A stretch of 64,000 nucleotides of DNA from Acidimicrobiaceae bacterium (GTDB taxonomy: Bacteria; Actinomycetota; Acidimicrobiia; Acidimicrobiales; RAAP-2): contig PMFN01000031.1 of assembly GCA_003155135.1 (NCBI GenBank), forward strand, positions 62,001 to 126,000. Reading direction: 5' to 3'. Below are positions 28,647-37,181 of the stretch, piece by piece. The position numbers were made by a program, and so were the translations under genes. The notes below the pieces were generated by a model, which ran no database searches, was not told the DNA's origin, and saw only the letters and a list, made by a program, of their open reading frames with translations. The first letter of the stretch is position 1; each line of letters starts with the position of its first letter.

Positions 28647-29774
28647 TCAGGCGAGGGCGTCGGCGAGGTACTTGCCGACGTGGTCCGTCTCGACGAGGAA
28701 GGCGTCGTGGCCGTAGATGGAGTTCACCACCCGCACGCTCGGGCGCGTCGGCAGGAGTGCGGCCAGCTCGGCCTGCTCGGCGGGGCGGTAGAGGCGGTCC
28801 GAGTCGACGGCGATGACCGTCGGCGCGGCCTGCACGCGCTCGAGGGCGGCACCGAGGCCGCCCCGGGCCCGCCCGACATCGTGGTGGTTCATGGCCCGCG
28901 AGAGCACCACGTAACTGTTCGGGTCGAAGCGCTGGGCCAGTTTCTCGGCCGCGTGCTCGAGATAGCTCTCGACGGCGAAGCGGCCGCCAAAGGCCGGGTC
29001 CTCGCCCTTCTGGGCGCTGCGCCCGAAGCGCGAGGCGAGCTCAGCATGCGTGCGGTAGGAGACCTGCCCAATCCGCCGGGCCACGCCCATGCCCGCCACC
29101 GGGCCCTCGCCGCCGATCTGGTCGTAGTAGTCCCCGCCGCGGAACGACGCGTCGACCTCGATGGCCGCGATCTGGGTGGAACACAGGGCGATCTGCTCGG
29201 CAGTGGCCGATGCGCCGCACGCCAGCACGATGAGCCGCTCCACCCGCTCGGGCGCCATGACCGCCCACTCGAGGGCGCGCATCCCGCCCATGGAGCCGCC
29301 GACGACGGCGGCCCAGCGCCCGATGCCGAGCGCGTCGGCGAGGGCGATCTCGACGGCGACCTGGTCGCGCACGGTGATGAGTGGGAACCGCGAGCCGAAC
29401 GGGGCACCGTCGGGGGCGGGCGACGAGGGGCCCGTCGTCCCCTGACAGCCGCCGAGGACGTTGGGGCACACCACGAAGTAGCGGTCGGTGTCGATCGCCG
29501 CGCCGGGGCCGAGGAGCGGGTCCCACCAGCCGGCTTCGGGGTGGCCCGGTCCCCGTGGCCCGGCCGCGTGGCTGTCCCCGGTCAGGGCGTGGAGGACGAG
29601 CACGGCGTTCGTGCGCTCGGCGTTGGGGGTGCCCCACGTCTCATAGGCCACCTGGATGGGCAACGCGCCGCCGAGCGACTCGCCGTACTCGAGGTCGATC
29701 GGTGCTGCGGTGGCCACCTCGACGAAGCGGCGGTCGCCCGCCGGGTCGCCCGGCTCCCACGCCCGCGCGCTCAT
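28647..29774 (-). CDS. metX: Homoserine O-acetyltransferase
   Basis: MetX acetylates L-homoserine with acetyl-CoA, opening direct-sulfhydrylation methionine synthesis. The 375-aa alpha/beta-hydrolase has the nucleophile elbow GGSMGGM, the oxyanion stretch ALTGDSHAAG, and the Asp/His of the triad in VDSDRLYRP and YGHDAFLVE. The neighbouring metY consumes its product, O-acetylhomoserine. It follows metY by 81 bp on the same strand, probably in one transcript. GGGGG lies eight bases before the ATG. Confidence 0.96.
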   Translation of the reverse strand: MSARAWEPGDPAGDRRFVEVATAAPIDLEYGESLGGALPIQVAYETWGTPNAERTNAVLVLHALTGDSHAAGPRGPGHPEAGWWDPLLGPGAAIDTDRYFVVCPNVLGGCQGTTGPSSPAPDGAPFGSRFPLITVRDQVAVEIALADALGIGRWAAVVGGSMGGMRALEWAVMAPERVERLIVLACGASATAEQIALCSTQIAAIEVDASFRGGDYYDQIGGEGPVAGMGVARRIGQVSYRTHAELASRFGRSAQKGEDPAFGGRFAVESYLEHAAEKLAQRFDPNSYVVLSRAMNHHDVGRARGGLGAALERVQAAPTVIAVDSDRLYRPAEQAELAALLPTRPSVRVVNSIYGHDAFLVETDHVGKYLADALA

Positions 29775-29855
29775 CGACGTGCCCCCGGACGCGCCCGTCG
29801 GGGGGCGCAGCGGCCCCCTCGACGCACCGTGTTCGGGGGCCGTGCCGTGGTGCTC

Positions 29856-31148
29856 CTAGGATTTCGCAGCCCGGAAGCCCGCGTCGAGGTCGGCCAGGAT
29901 GTCGTCGACGGACTCGAGCCCGACGGACAGGCGGACCAGGTCGGGGGTGACCCCGGCCGTCGCCTGCTCGCTCTCGGTGAGCTGCGAGTGGGTGGTCGTG
30001 GCCGGGTGGATCACGAGGCTGCGCACGTCGCCCACGTTGGCCAGGTGGCTGTGGAGCTCGAGCGCCTCGACGAAGTTGCGCCCGGCTTCGGCACCCCCCT
30101 CGATGCCGAACGACAGGATCGATCCCGCCCCGCGCGGCAGGATCTCCTGGGCCCGGGCATACCACCGGGAGCTTTCGAGGCCGGGGTAGTTGACCCAGCT
30201 GACCTCGTCACGCCCGGTCAGGAACTCGGCCACCGCCTGGGCGTTCGCCACGTGGCGCTCCATGCGCAGGCTCAGGGTCTCGAGGCCCTGGATGAAGAGG
30301 AAGGCGTTGAGCGGTGCGATGGCCGCCCCGTAGTCACGCAGGCCCTGGACGCGGGCCTTCGCGATGTAGGACCCCGCACCCAGCGCGTCCCAGTAGACGA
30401 GCCCGTGGTAGCTCGGGTCGGGCTCGGTGAATCCCTTGTGCCGGCCGCTCGCGCCGAAGTCGAAGCTGCCGCCGTCGACGATGATCCCGCCGATGGCCGT
30501 CCCGTGGCCGCCGATGAACTTGGTGGCCGAGTGCACGACGATGTCCGCGCCGTGGGCAAGGGGGTTGGCCAGGTACGGCGAGGCGAGCGTGTTGTCGACG
30601 ATGAGGGGGACCTGGTTGGCGTGGGCCACACCGGCGATGCCGGCGATGTCCAAGACGTCGCCGCGAGGGTTGCCGATGGTCTCGCCGTAGAAGGCGCGGG
30701 TGTTCGGCCGCACGGCCGCGGCCCAGGCCTCGAGGTCGTCGGGGTCGTCGATGAAGTCCACCTCGATGCCGAGCTTGGGCAGGCTGTAGTGGAAGAGGTT
30801 GTAGGTGCCGCCGTAGAGCGACGACGACGAGACGATGTGGTCACCGGCCTCGGCCAGGTTCAAGATGGCGAGCGTCTCGGCTGCCTGGCCGCTGGCCAGC
30901 GCCAGTGCGCCCACGCCGCCCTCGAGGTTGGCCACGCGCTCTTCGAGCACGGCCTGGGTGGGGTTCATGATGCGCGAGTAAATGTTGCCGGGCTCGCCGA
31001 GCGCGAACAGCGCCGCCGCGTGGTCGGTGTCACGGAAGACGTAGCTCGTCGTCTGGTAGATCGGGACGGCCCGCGCTCCGGTGGTCGGGTCCGGCGTGGC
31101 GCCCGCGTGGATCTGTCGGGTCTCGAAGCCTCTCGGGTCAGTGGGCAC
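29856..31148 (-). CDS. metY: O-acetylhomoserine sulfhydrylase
   Basis: This PLP enzyme makes homocysteine from O-acetylhomoserine and sulfide. The 430-aa Cys/Met-metabolism-family protein shows [20 protein letters not shown] at the N-terminus, [12 protein letters not shown], the PLP lysine in [18 protein letters not shown] and YPGLESS. The length (~430 aa) is typical of OAH sulfhydrylase rather than the ~390-aa cystathionine enzymes. GTG 31148 is chosen for its strong GAGGAG site. It heads the metY-metX operon; homocysteine would then be methylated by MetH, encoded at 51 kb. Confidence 0.95.
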   Translation of the reverse strand: MPTDPRGFETRQIHAGATPDPTTGARAVPIYQTTSYVFRDTDHAAALFALGEPGNIYSRIMNPTQAVLEERVANLEGGVGALALASGQAAETLAILNLAEAGDHIVSSSSLYGGTYNLFHYSLPKLGIEVDFIDDPDDLEAWAAAVRPNTRAFYGETIGNPRGDVLDIAGIAGVAHANQVPLIVDNTLASPYLANPLAHGADIVVHSATKFIGGHGTAIGGIIVDGGSFDFGASGRHKGFTEPDPSYHGLVYWDALGAGSYIAKARVQGLRDYGAAIAPLNAFLFIQGLETLSLRMERHVANAQAVAEFLTGRDEVSWVNYPGLESSRWYARAQEILPRGAGSILSFGIEGGAEAGRNFVEALELHSHLANVGDVRSLVIHPATTTHSQLTESEQATAGVTPDLVRLSVGLESVDDILADLDAGFRAAKS

Positions 31149-31213
31149 GGTGTCTCCTCGGTCGTTCGGTGGTTGGCGATGGCCATGGCTGGCGCACCGC
31201 AACCGGGGTGCCC

Positions 31214-31242
31214 ATTGAAACAAACCTGACCATTTTCGTCAA
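31214..31242 (-). promoter_or_regulatory. Predicted metY promoter
   Basis: On the minus strand TTGACG (31242-31237) and TTCAAT (31219-31214) are separated by exactly 17 bp. They match the -35 and -10 boxes of a housekeeping sigma-70-type promoter at five and four of six positions. A transcript would start near 31207, leaving a leader of about 60 nt. No SAM riboswitch consensus could be recognised in that short leader. Confidence 0.5.
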
Positions 31243-31283
31243 CTATTGGGCTGGCGATGCCCGATGCGGCACCGTGGCGTGCC

Positions 31284-32165
31284 TCAGGCGGGTCGGCCGA
31301 GCGCCTGGCGGCCACAGGCAGCGAGCAGGCGAACGCCCAGGATGAGGGCGGCCCCCGGAAGCAGCACCCGCCGCCAGCCGGTCGTGGTGCGGTTGGCAAA
31401 CTGGAGGGCCGAGCGGTGGTGGGCGACGAGCATGGCGTAGGGGTGGCGCCGCCGGGACACGCCCTCGAGGTGCGTGACGACCGCCGCCGGCTCGACGCCG
31501 ACCCCCCAGCCCGCCTGGTGGGCCCGCCAACAGATGTCCATGTCCTCGCTGAACATGAAGTAGGTCTCGTCGAAGCCGCCCAGCTCCTCGAAGGCGCTCC
31601 GCCGGACGAGGAAGCACGCGCCCGACACCCAGTCGGCCCCGCGGGGCGAGTCCACGCCTTCGGGGGTGCGGTAGCGCTTGGAGAAGGGGTTGTTTGGCGC
31701 AAAAAGCCCGAGGGCGGCGTGCCCGGCGGCGTCGAGAAGGGACGGGAAGCGGCGCACCGACGGGTAGATCGCACCCTCGGGGGTGAGGATGCGAGGCCCG
31801 ACGATGGCGAGGGACGGCTGCGCCTCGGCCATGGCAACCATCTCGGCGATCGCCCCGGCGTGGACCACGAGATCAGGGTTGCACACCAAGAAGTAGTCGG
31901 CCTCGTCGACGGCGGCGGCCCCGCGGTTGGCCCCCGCCCCATAGCCGAGGTTCTTCCCGGTGGCGAGCAGCGGCACGCGTCCGTCGAGGCCGGCGGCGGC
32001 GAGGGCGGCCGACGGTGGCGCCGGGTCGCCGTTCTCCACCACCACGACGCGCACCCCCTCGTCGAGGAGCGATGTGATGCAGTCGAGCAGGACGTCGCCG
32101 GCGTCGTAGTCCACGACGAGCGCCGCCACGCTCGGCGTGGCGCGGCGCCGTTCTTGTCCGGTCAC
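31284..32165 (-). CDS. GT2 glycosyltransferase, rhamnosyltransferase (WbbL)-like
   Basis: The 293-aa GT-A-fold family 2 enzyme has VVVVENGDPA, NLGYGAGANRGAA, VCNPDLVV (DxD equivalent) and the acceptor/catalytic motif SEDMDICWRAHQAGW. It is similar to rhamnosyltransferases of the WbbL group, which add rhamnose to a polyprenyl-linked intermediate. The operon's rmlB and rmlD genes support dTDP-rhamnose as donor. The C-terminus holds a hydrophobic stretch (~265-285) that may anchor it. The GTG start overlaps the stop of the preceding GT2 gene (GTGA). Confidence 0.82.
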   Translation of the reverse strand: MTGQERRRATPSVAALVVDYDAGDVLLDCITSLLDEGVRVVVVENGDPAPPSAALAAAGLDGRVPLLATGKNLGYGAGANRGAAAVDEADYFLVCNPDLVVHAGAIAEMVAMAEAQPSLAIVGPRILTPEGAIYPSVRRFPSLLDAAGHAALGLFAPNNPFSKRYRTPEGVDSPRGADWVSGACFLVRRSAFEELGGFDETYFMFSEDMDICWRAHQAGWGVGVEPAAVVTHLEGVSRRRHPYAMLVAHHRSALQFANRTTTGWRRVLLPGAALILGVRLLAACGRQALGRPA

Positions 32166-32884
32166 TCCGTGCTCGTGAAGCGGAACTTGACCAGGGCGCG
32201 CATCGCCCCGAAGCCGTCACGCCAGGTGATCTTCTTGCCCTCGTCGGGTTCGCGGCCTGCGTAGGAGACCGGCACCTCGTAGATGCGGTACCCGCGCCGC
32301 AGCACCTTGGCGGTGATCTCGGGCTCGAAGTCGAAGCGGTCCGAGCGGATGGTGATGCCCTCGAGGACGCGCCGGTCGAAGAGCTTGTAGCAAGTCTCCA
32401 TGTCCGACAGCGTCGACGAGTACAAGATGTTGGTCACGAGCGACAAGAGCCGGTTGCCCATCCAGTGCAGCGGGAGCATGTTCTTGCGCTCCCCGGTGAA
32501 ACGGCTGCCGTAGACGACCAGTGCCTTGTGACGGACGATCGGGTCGATGAGCCGCGGCCAGTCGGCCGGGTCGTACTCGAGGTCGGCGTCTTGGACGAGC
32601 ACCAGGTCCCCGCTGGCCGCGGCGAGGGCGGTGCGGATGGCGGCACCCTTTCCCTGGTTCACGTCATGGGTCAGCACGCGCACCGTCGAGTCGGTGAGGG
32701 CCGCCAGCACCTTGTCGGTGCCGTCCTCCGAGCCGTCGTCGACCACGATCACCTCGACGTCGAGGCCGACGTCGACGGCGCGCACCCGCCGGATGGCCTC
32801 GGCTACCGTCGACCGCTCGTTGAACACCGGCACGAGCACCGAGAGGGAGGCGTAGTCCTTGTCCTCGAGACGGGCTTCAGCCAC
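32162..32884 (-). CDS. GT2 glycosyltransferase, dolichol-phosphate-mannose-synthase-like
   Basis: The 240-aa soluble GT2 enzyme has SVLVPVFNERSTVAEAIRRV, VIVVDDGSEDGT, the QDADLEYDP metal motif and GSRFTGERKN. It lacks a C-terminal membrane domain. Homologues transfer mannose or glucose from a nucleotide sugar to polyprenyl phosphate. The GTG start lies in the last eight bases of the uxs-like gene, with AGGGGAGAG upstream. A role in building the envelope polysaccharide of this operon is inferred from position. Confidence 0.85.
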   Translation of the reverse strand: MAEARLEDKDYASLSVLVPVFNERSTVAEAIRRVRAVDVGLDVEVIVVDDGSEDGTDKVLAALTDSTVRVLTHDVNQGKGAAIRTALAAASGDLVLVQDADLEYDPADWPRLIDPIVRHKALVVYGSRFTGERKNMLPLHWMGNRLLSLVTNILYSSTLSDMETCYKLFDRRVLEGITIRSDRFDFEPEITAKVLRRGYRIYEVPVSYAGREPDEGKKITWRDGFGAMRALVKFRFTSTE

Positions 32885-33830
32885 CTGCTCTCCCCTCGTC
32901 CGCCGTCAGTGCGCCGAAGTATGCCGCAGTCTGCTCGAGCCCGGTGACGAGGTCCACGCGCGGCGACCAGCCAAGCCGCTCGCTGGCGAGCGTGATGTCC
33001 GGGCACCGTCGGGTGGGGTCGTCGGTCGGGAGCGGCCGGTGGACGACGTGCGAAGCCGACCCGGTGACCTTCAGCACCACGGCCGCGATCTCGCTGATAG
33101 TGCGCTCGTCGGGGTTGCCGATGTTGACCGGGCCGGCCAGGTCCGAGTCGAGCAGGGCGAGCAGACCGGCGATCTCGTCGTCGACGAAGCACAACGAGCG
33201 CGTCTGGGAGCCGTCGCCGTAGATGGTGAGCGGCTCGCCGGCCAGGGCCTGGACGATGAAGTTCGACACCACCCGGCCGTCGCCGGGGCTCAGCCGGGGG
33301 CCGTAGGTGTTGAAGATGCGCACGATGGCCGTGTCGGTCCCGAGCGTGCGCCGGTGCGCCGAGGTGAGCGCCTCGGCGAAGCGCTTGGCCTCGTCGTAGA
33401 CGCTGCGCGGCCCGATCGGGTCCACGTTGCCCCGGTAGTCCTCGGTCTGGGGGTGCACCGCCGGGTCGCCGTAGATCTCGCTCGTCGACGCCAGGAGGAA
33501 GCGCGCCCCGTGGCGACCGGCCAGTTCGAGCAGGTGCCTCGTCCCCTCGCTCCCGACGGCCAGCGTCTCGAGAGGGCGTGCCAGGTATGCCGGTGGCGAC
33601 GCCGGCGACGCCAGGTGGGCCACGGCGCCGACAGACCCGCTGACGTCGACCCCGGTGCTCACGTCGCCGACAACGAGCTCGAACGCCGGGTTGTCGCCGA
33701 GATGGGCCACGTTCGCCGTGCGGCCAGTCGACAGGTCGTCGATGGCGAGGACCTCGTCGCCACGTGCGACGAGTGCGTCGCACAGGTGCGAGCCGAGGAA
33801 GCCCGCACCGCCGGCCACCACGACCCTCAC
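32877..33830 (-). CDS. UDP-glucuronate decarboxylase-like NAD-dependent epimerase
   Basis: The 317-aa extended SDR has VVVAGGAGFLGSHLCDAL for NAD, STSEIYGDP with the Thr-Ser-Glu catalytic set, and YDEAKRFAE. Those features, with FNTYGPRLSPGDGRVVSNFI and the YGDGSQTRS motif, are closest to UDP-xylose synthase (UXS). It sits directly downstream of UDP-glucose dehydrogenase, which makes the UDP-glucuronate it would decarboxylate to UDP-xylose. The GTG start overlaps the ugd stop (GTGA). Confidence 0.85.
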   Translation of the reverse strand: MRVVVAGGAGFLGSHLCDALVARGDEVLAIDDLSTGRTANVAHLGDNPAFELVVGDVSTGVDVSGSVGAVAHLASPASPPAYLARPLETLAVGSEGTRHLLELAGRHGARFLLASTSEIYGDPAVHPQTEDYRGNVDPIGPRSVYDEAKRFAEALTSAHRRTLGTDTAIVRIFNTYGPRLSPGDGRVVSNFIVQALAGEPLTIYGDGSQTRSLCFVDDEIAGLLALLDSDLAGPVNIGNPDERTISEIAAVVLKVTGSASHVVHRPLPTDDPTRRCPDITLASERLGWSPRVDLVTGLEQTAAYFGALTADEGRAGG

Positions 33831-35140
33831 GGGCGGCCGATCCCGCTGTAGGCGAAGCCGAGCCGCCGCAGGGCAGCCGGGTCGAGGAGGTTGCGGGCGT
33901 CGACGACGGCAGGGGCATCCATGAGGGAGGCCACCTTGGCGAACTCCAGCCAGCGGAACTCGTCCCACTCGGTGAGCAGGGCCACGACGCGCACGCCGCG
34001 TGCCGCCTCATAGGGGTCCGCCACCGTGGTCACACCTTTGAGGTCCGGCGTGGACTCCCCCGCCTCGACCGTCGGGTCATAGGCGCGCACTTCAGCGCCG
34101 GCGCCGACGAGGCGACGGGCGATGTCGGCGGCCGGTGACGACCGCCGGTCGTCGGTGTTGGCCTTAAAGGTCAGCCCCCACACCCCGACCGGGACGCCAT
34201 CGAGCGACCCGCCTGCCGCTTCGGTGATCTTGGCGACGACGCGCTCGAGCTGCTCGTCGTTCTGGGCGATTGCACCGCGCAGGAGCGAGAAGTCATACCC
34301 GGCCGTCTCGGCGATGTGGACCAGCGCGGAGGTGTCCTTGGGGAGGCACGACCCTCCCCAACCCGGCCCTGGCCGCAGGTACTCGAACCCGATGCGCTTG
34401 TCGTAGCCGAGGCCGAGCACGAGGTCCCGGACGTCGGCACCCACCGCCTCGCACAGGGCGGCGATGGCGTTGATGAAGCTGAGCTTCGTCGCCAAGAAGG
34501 CGTTCGAGGCGTACTTGATGGTTTCGGCGGTGGTGGTGTCGGTGACGATGAGCGGCGCACCGGTGCGGGCGAAGAGCTCGCCCACCCGCTGGGCGGCGGC
34601 GGGGTCGTCGGCACCGACGACGATGCGCTCGGGGTTGAGACTGTCGGACACCGCCGAGCCCTCACGGAGGAACTCGGGGTTCGAGACGACCGTGATGTCC
34701 GGTCGCCCGGTGATGCCCTCGACCAGCGAGCTGGTCCCGACCGGCACCGTCGACTTGTTGACCACGATCGCCCCGCGGCACAAGGCGGTGCGGATCTCCC
34801 GGGCGACGGCGCGCACATGGCTGAGGTCGGCCGAGCCGTCGTCATCTTGGGGGGTCGGGACGCAGAGGAACACGAACTGCGCGTCGGCCACTGCGTCGAC
34901 CGCACTCGAGGTGACTCGCAGCGCCCCGCTGGCGAGGCCTTCCCGCAAAAGCTCCTCGAGCCCGTGCTCGACGATGGGCGAGTCACCCGCCGCCAGGCGC
35001 TCGTAGCGGTTCGGTTCCGACTCGGCGAGCACCACCCGGTGGCCGAAGTGCGCGAGAACCGCAGCAGTCGGCAAGCCGACGTAGCCCCCGCCGATCACCG
35101 CCACCCGCTTCGCGTCCGCCGCCGTCGTCGTGGCGCTCAT
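33827..35140 (-). CDS. ugd: UDP-glucose 6-dehydrogenase
   Basis: This enzyme oxidises UDP-glucose to UDP-glucuronate in two NAD-dependent steps. The 437-aa chain has VIGGGYVGLPTAAVLAHFGH at the N-terminus, the central dimer helix with SNAFLATKLSFINAIA, and the catalytic cysteine in GWGGSCLPKDTSAL. The C-terminal domain has WGLTFKANTDDRRSSPA. Its ATG overlaps the rmlD stop (ATGA). It supplies substrate to the uxs-like gene after it. Confidence 0.95.
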   Translation of the reverse strand: MSATTTAADAKRVAVIGGGYVGLPTAAVLAHFGHRVVLAESEPNRYERLAAGDSPIVEHGLEELLREGLASGALRVTSSAVDAVADAQFVFLCVPTPQDDDGSADLSHVRAVAREIRTALCRGAIVVNKSTVPVGTSSLVEGITGRPDITVVSNPEFLREGSAVSDSLNPERIVVGADDPAAAQRVGELFARTGAPLIVTDTTTAETIKYASNAFLATKLSFINAIAALCEAVGADVRDLVLGLGYDKRIGFEYLRPGPGWGGSCLPKDTSALVHIAETAGYDFSLLRGAIAQNDEQLERVVAKITEAAGGSLDGVPVGVWGLTFKANTDDRRSSPAADIARRLVGAGAEVRAYDPTVEAGESTPDLKGVTTVADPYEAARGVRVVALLTEWDEFRWLEFAKVASLMDAPAVVDARNLLDPAALRRLGFAYSGIGRP

Positions 35141-36051
35141 CGGCTCGCCGCCGTCTCGAGGGTGCCCACCAGGCGGCCGAGTCCGTCGCGCCAGTCGGGC
35201 AGGAGCGGCAGATCGTTCAGGCGCAGCGCCGCGTTATCGAGGACGGAGTTGGCCGGGCGCGGGGCGGGGCGGGGCGGGTCCAGTTCGGCCGTCGAGATCG
35301 GCTCGACCCGGCCGGGGTCGCCGCCGCTCGCTTCGAGCACGGCAGCCACGAAGCCGAACCAGGTCGTCGCACCCTGGTTGGTGACGTGGAACGTGCCCGG
35401 GCGACGGTCCTGGGCTAGGGTCACCACGGCGGCGGCGAGGTCGGCGGTGAAGGTCGGGCAGCCATGCTGGTCGTCGACGAAGCGCAGCGGCCCGGACCCT
35501 GACCCGAGGCGCAGCGCCGTCTTGACCATGTTGTTCCCAGTCGCCCCGCAGACCCATGATGTGCGCACGACCGTCGCCCCACCCGGGCACTCCTGCTCCC
35601 CGCCGAGCTTTGAGCGTCCATAGACCGAGAGGGGGTTTGTGGCGTCCCACTCGACGTAGGGCCTGTCGGCGGTGCCGTCGAAGACGTAGTCGGTCGAGAT
35701 GTACACGAGGTGGGCGCCGACCGCCGCCGCCGCCTCGGCGACATGGCGAGTCCCGAGGGCGTTGACGGCGAACGCGGTGTCCGGGTCGCTCTCGCAGGCG
35801 TCGACCGCCGTGTAGGCGCCGGCATGGACCACCACGTCGGGCCGCAGCCCGAGCACCGCCGAGAGCACTCGGGCTCGGTCGTCGACCGGGAGCTCGGCGT
35901 GGGTGGTGGCGACCACCTCGACGTCGGTCGCTGCGGGGCCGGCGGGGCCGAACAGGGCGCGCCGCCTCCCCCCCGGGGGGACCTCGCCGGCGAAGGCGAC
36001 GGCCACGTCATGGCCGAGCTGTCCGCCGGCTCCGGTGATCAGTACTCGCAT
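35137..36051 (-). CDS. rmlD: dTDP-4-dehydrorhamnose reductase
   Basis: RmlD makes dTDP-L-rhamnose by NAD(P)H-dependent reduction. The 304-aa SDR has MRVLITGAGGQLGHDVAVAF, ISTDYVFDG, and YGRSKLGGE with catalytic Tyr and Lys. An insertion near residues 27-44 (PPGGRRRALFGP region) lengthens the first loop. AAAGGA lies seven bases before the ATG. It follows rmlB by 46 bp. RmlC, the epimerase between RmlB and RmlD, is not encoded in this operon or elsewhere in the window. Confidence 0.92.
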   Translation of the reverse strand: MRVLITGAGGQLGHDVAVAFAGEVPPGGRRRALFGPAGPAATDVEVVATTHAELPVDDRARVLSAVLGLRPDVVVHAGAYTAVDACESDPDTAFAVNALGTRHVAEAAAAVGAHLVYISTDYVFDGTADRPYVEWDATNPLSVYGRSKLGGEQECPGGATVVRTSWVCGATGNNMVKTALRLGSGSGPLRFVDDQHGCPTFTADLAAAVVTLAQDRRPGTFHVTNQGATTWFGFVAAVLEASGGDPGRVEPISTAELDPPRPAPRPANSVLDNAALRLNDLPLLPDWRDGLGRLVGTLETAASR

Positions 36052-36097
36052 GGGATCGTCCTTTTGGCCGATGCCCCGGCTTGCGCTGGCGCCACGG

Positions 36098-37105
36098 TCA
36101 GCGCCCTTCGGACCAGCCGGCCTCGACCACCGGGGCGCGGTCGCGCAGCGGCTCCCACCAGCCGCGGTGCTCCGCGTACCAGGCGACGGTCTCGGCCAGG
36201 CCCTCGGCGAAGGGGACTTCAGCGTCCCATCCGAGCTCGGTGCGGATCTTGGTGGAGTCGAGGAGATAGCGGCGGTCGTGGCCGGGGCGGTCCGGGACGA
36301 TCTTCTTGAGCGATGAGGGCTTCCCGAGGGCGCCCAGGACCAGGTCGGCGATCTCTTCGATGCTGGCCTCGACACCGCTGCCCACGTTGTAGGTCTCCCC
36401 CAGCCGCCCTCGCTCGAGCACGGCTTCGATGGCCCGGCAGTGGTCCACCACGTGGAGCCACTCGCGGCGGTTCTGCGTCGAGGCGTACAGCGGGAGGGGC
36501 TCGTCGTCGAGGGCGTGGGTCGTGAACAGTGGGATGACCTTTTCGGGGAACTGGTAGGGCCCGTAGTTGTTGCAGCAGTTGGTGATCGTCACCGGTAGGG
36601 AGAACGTCTCGAAGTACGCCCGCACCGCATGGTCGGCCCCGGCCTTGGACGCGTTGTAGGGGGTGCGGGGCCGGTACGGGCTCTCCTCGGTGAACCGCTC
36701 GTCGGTGTCGAGGTCCAAGTCGCCGTAGACCTCGCAGGTCGAGATGTGGTGGAAGCGGGCGATGCCGTTGCGCCGCGCCGCCTCGAGCATGGTCTGGGTA
36801 CCGAGCACGTTGGTGCGGAAGAAGAGGCCCGGGTCCAAGATGGCCAGGCTGTTGTGGCTCTCGGCGGCGAAGTTCACGATCGTGTCGATGCCTTGCTCGG
36901 TGATGGCCGCCATGGCGGCGTCGAGGTCGCAGATGTCGCCGCGCACGAAGGTGGTGCGGTCCGCCACGTCGTCGAGGTTGGGCAGGTTGCCCGCGTAGGT
37001 GAGCACGTCGTAGGCGACGACGTGGTCGTCGGGGTGCTGCTCACTCCAGTACCGCACGAAATTCGAGCCGATGAACCCGGCTCCGCCGGTGACGAGCAGT
37101 CGCAT
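36098..37105 (-). CDS. dTDP-glucose 4,6-dehydratase-like, atypical active site
   Basis: The 335-aa extended SDR heads the envelope-sugar operon and matches RmlB along its length: VTGGAGFIGSNFVRYW, YNASKAGADH, NNYGPYQFPEKVIPLF, RREWLHVVDHCRAIE and YNVGSG. Two normally invariant places differ. The TDE of STDEVYG reads STCEVYG (Thr123, Cys124, Glu125), losing the aspartate that acts as general acid. ESHVDRSI reads ESHNSLAI. Substrate or chemistry may therefore differ from canonical RmlB. Context (rmlD, RmlA-like gene, rhamnosyltransferase-like gene) still argues for dTDP-sugar synthesis. Confidence 0.85.
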   Translation of the reverse strand: MRLLVTGGAGFIGSNFVRYWSEQHPDDHVVAYDVLTYAGNLPNLDDVADRTTFVRGDICDLDAAMAAITEQGIDTIVNFAAESHNSLAILDPGLFFRTNVLGTQTMLEAARRNGIARFHHISTCEVYGDLDLDTDERFTEESPYRPRTPYNASKAGADHAVRAYFETFSLPVTITNCCNNYGPYQFPEKVIPLFTTHALDDEPLPLYASTQNRREWLHVVDHCRAIEAVLERGRLGETYNVGSGVEASIEEIADLVLGALGKPSSLKKIVPDRPGHDRRYLLDSTKIRTELGWDAEVPFAEGLAETVAWYAEHRGWWEPLRDRAPVVEAGWSEGR

Positions 37106-37130
37106 GAAGGCGAGAGCCTAGTGCGAAGTG

Positions 37131-37158
37131 CCCCGCCCCCTGGGTGACGGGGGCGGGG
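37131..37158 (-). terminator. Terminator-like hairpin after birA
   Basis: CCCCGCCCCC (37131-37140) and GGGGGCGGGG (37149-37158) form a perfect 10-bp GC stem with an 8-nt loop. The hairpin lies between the birA stop and the rmlB start, both on the minus strand. No T-run follows. It probably insulates the polysaccharide operon from birA transcription. Confidence 0.6.
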
Positions 37159-37181
37159 TTCCGTCCCCGCAATCCGGGCGC

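Noticed and set aside
28626-31229. 867-aa open frame opposite metX and metY
   Set aside because: It mirrors two clear enzyme genes and spans both plus their gap, as a stop-poor shadow would. No domain is recognisable.
31149-31283. SAM riboswitch before metY
   Set aside because: A good sigma-70-like promoter leaves a leader of only ~60 nt, too short for known SAM aptamers plus a switch, and I could not match any consensus.
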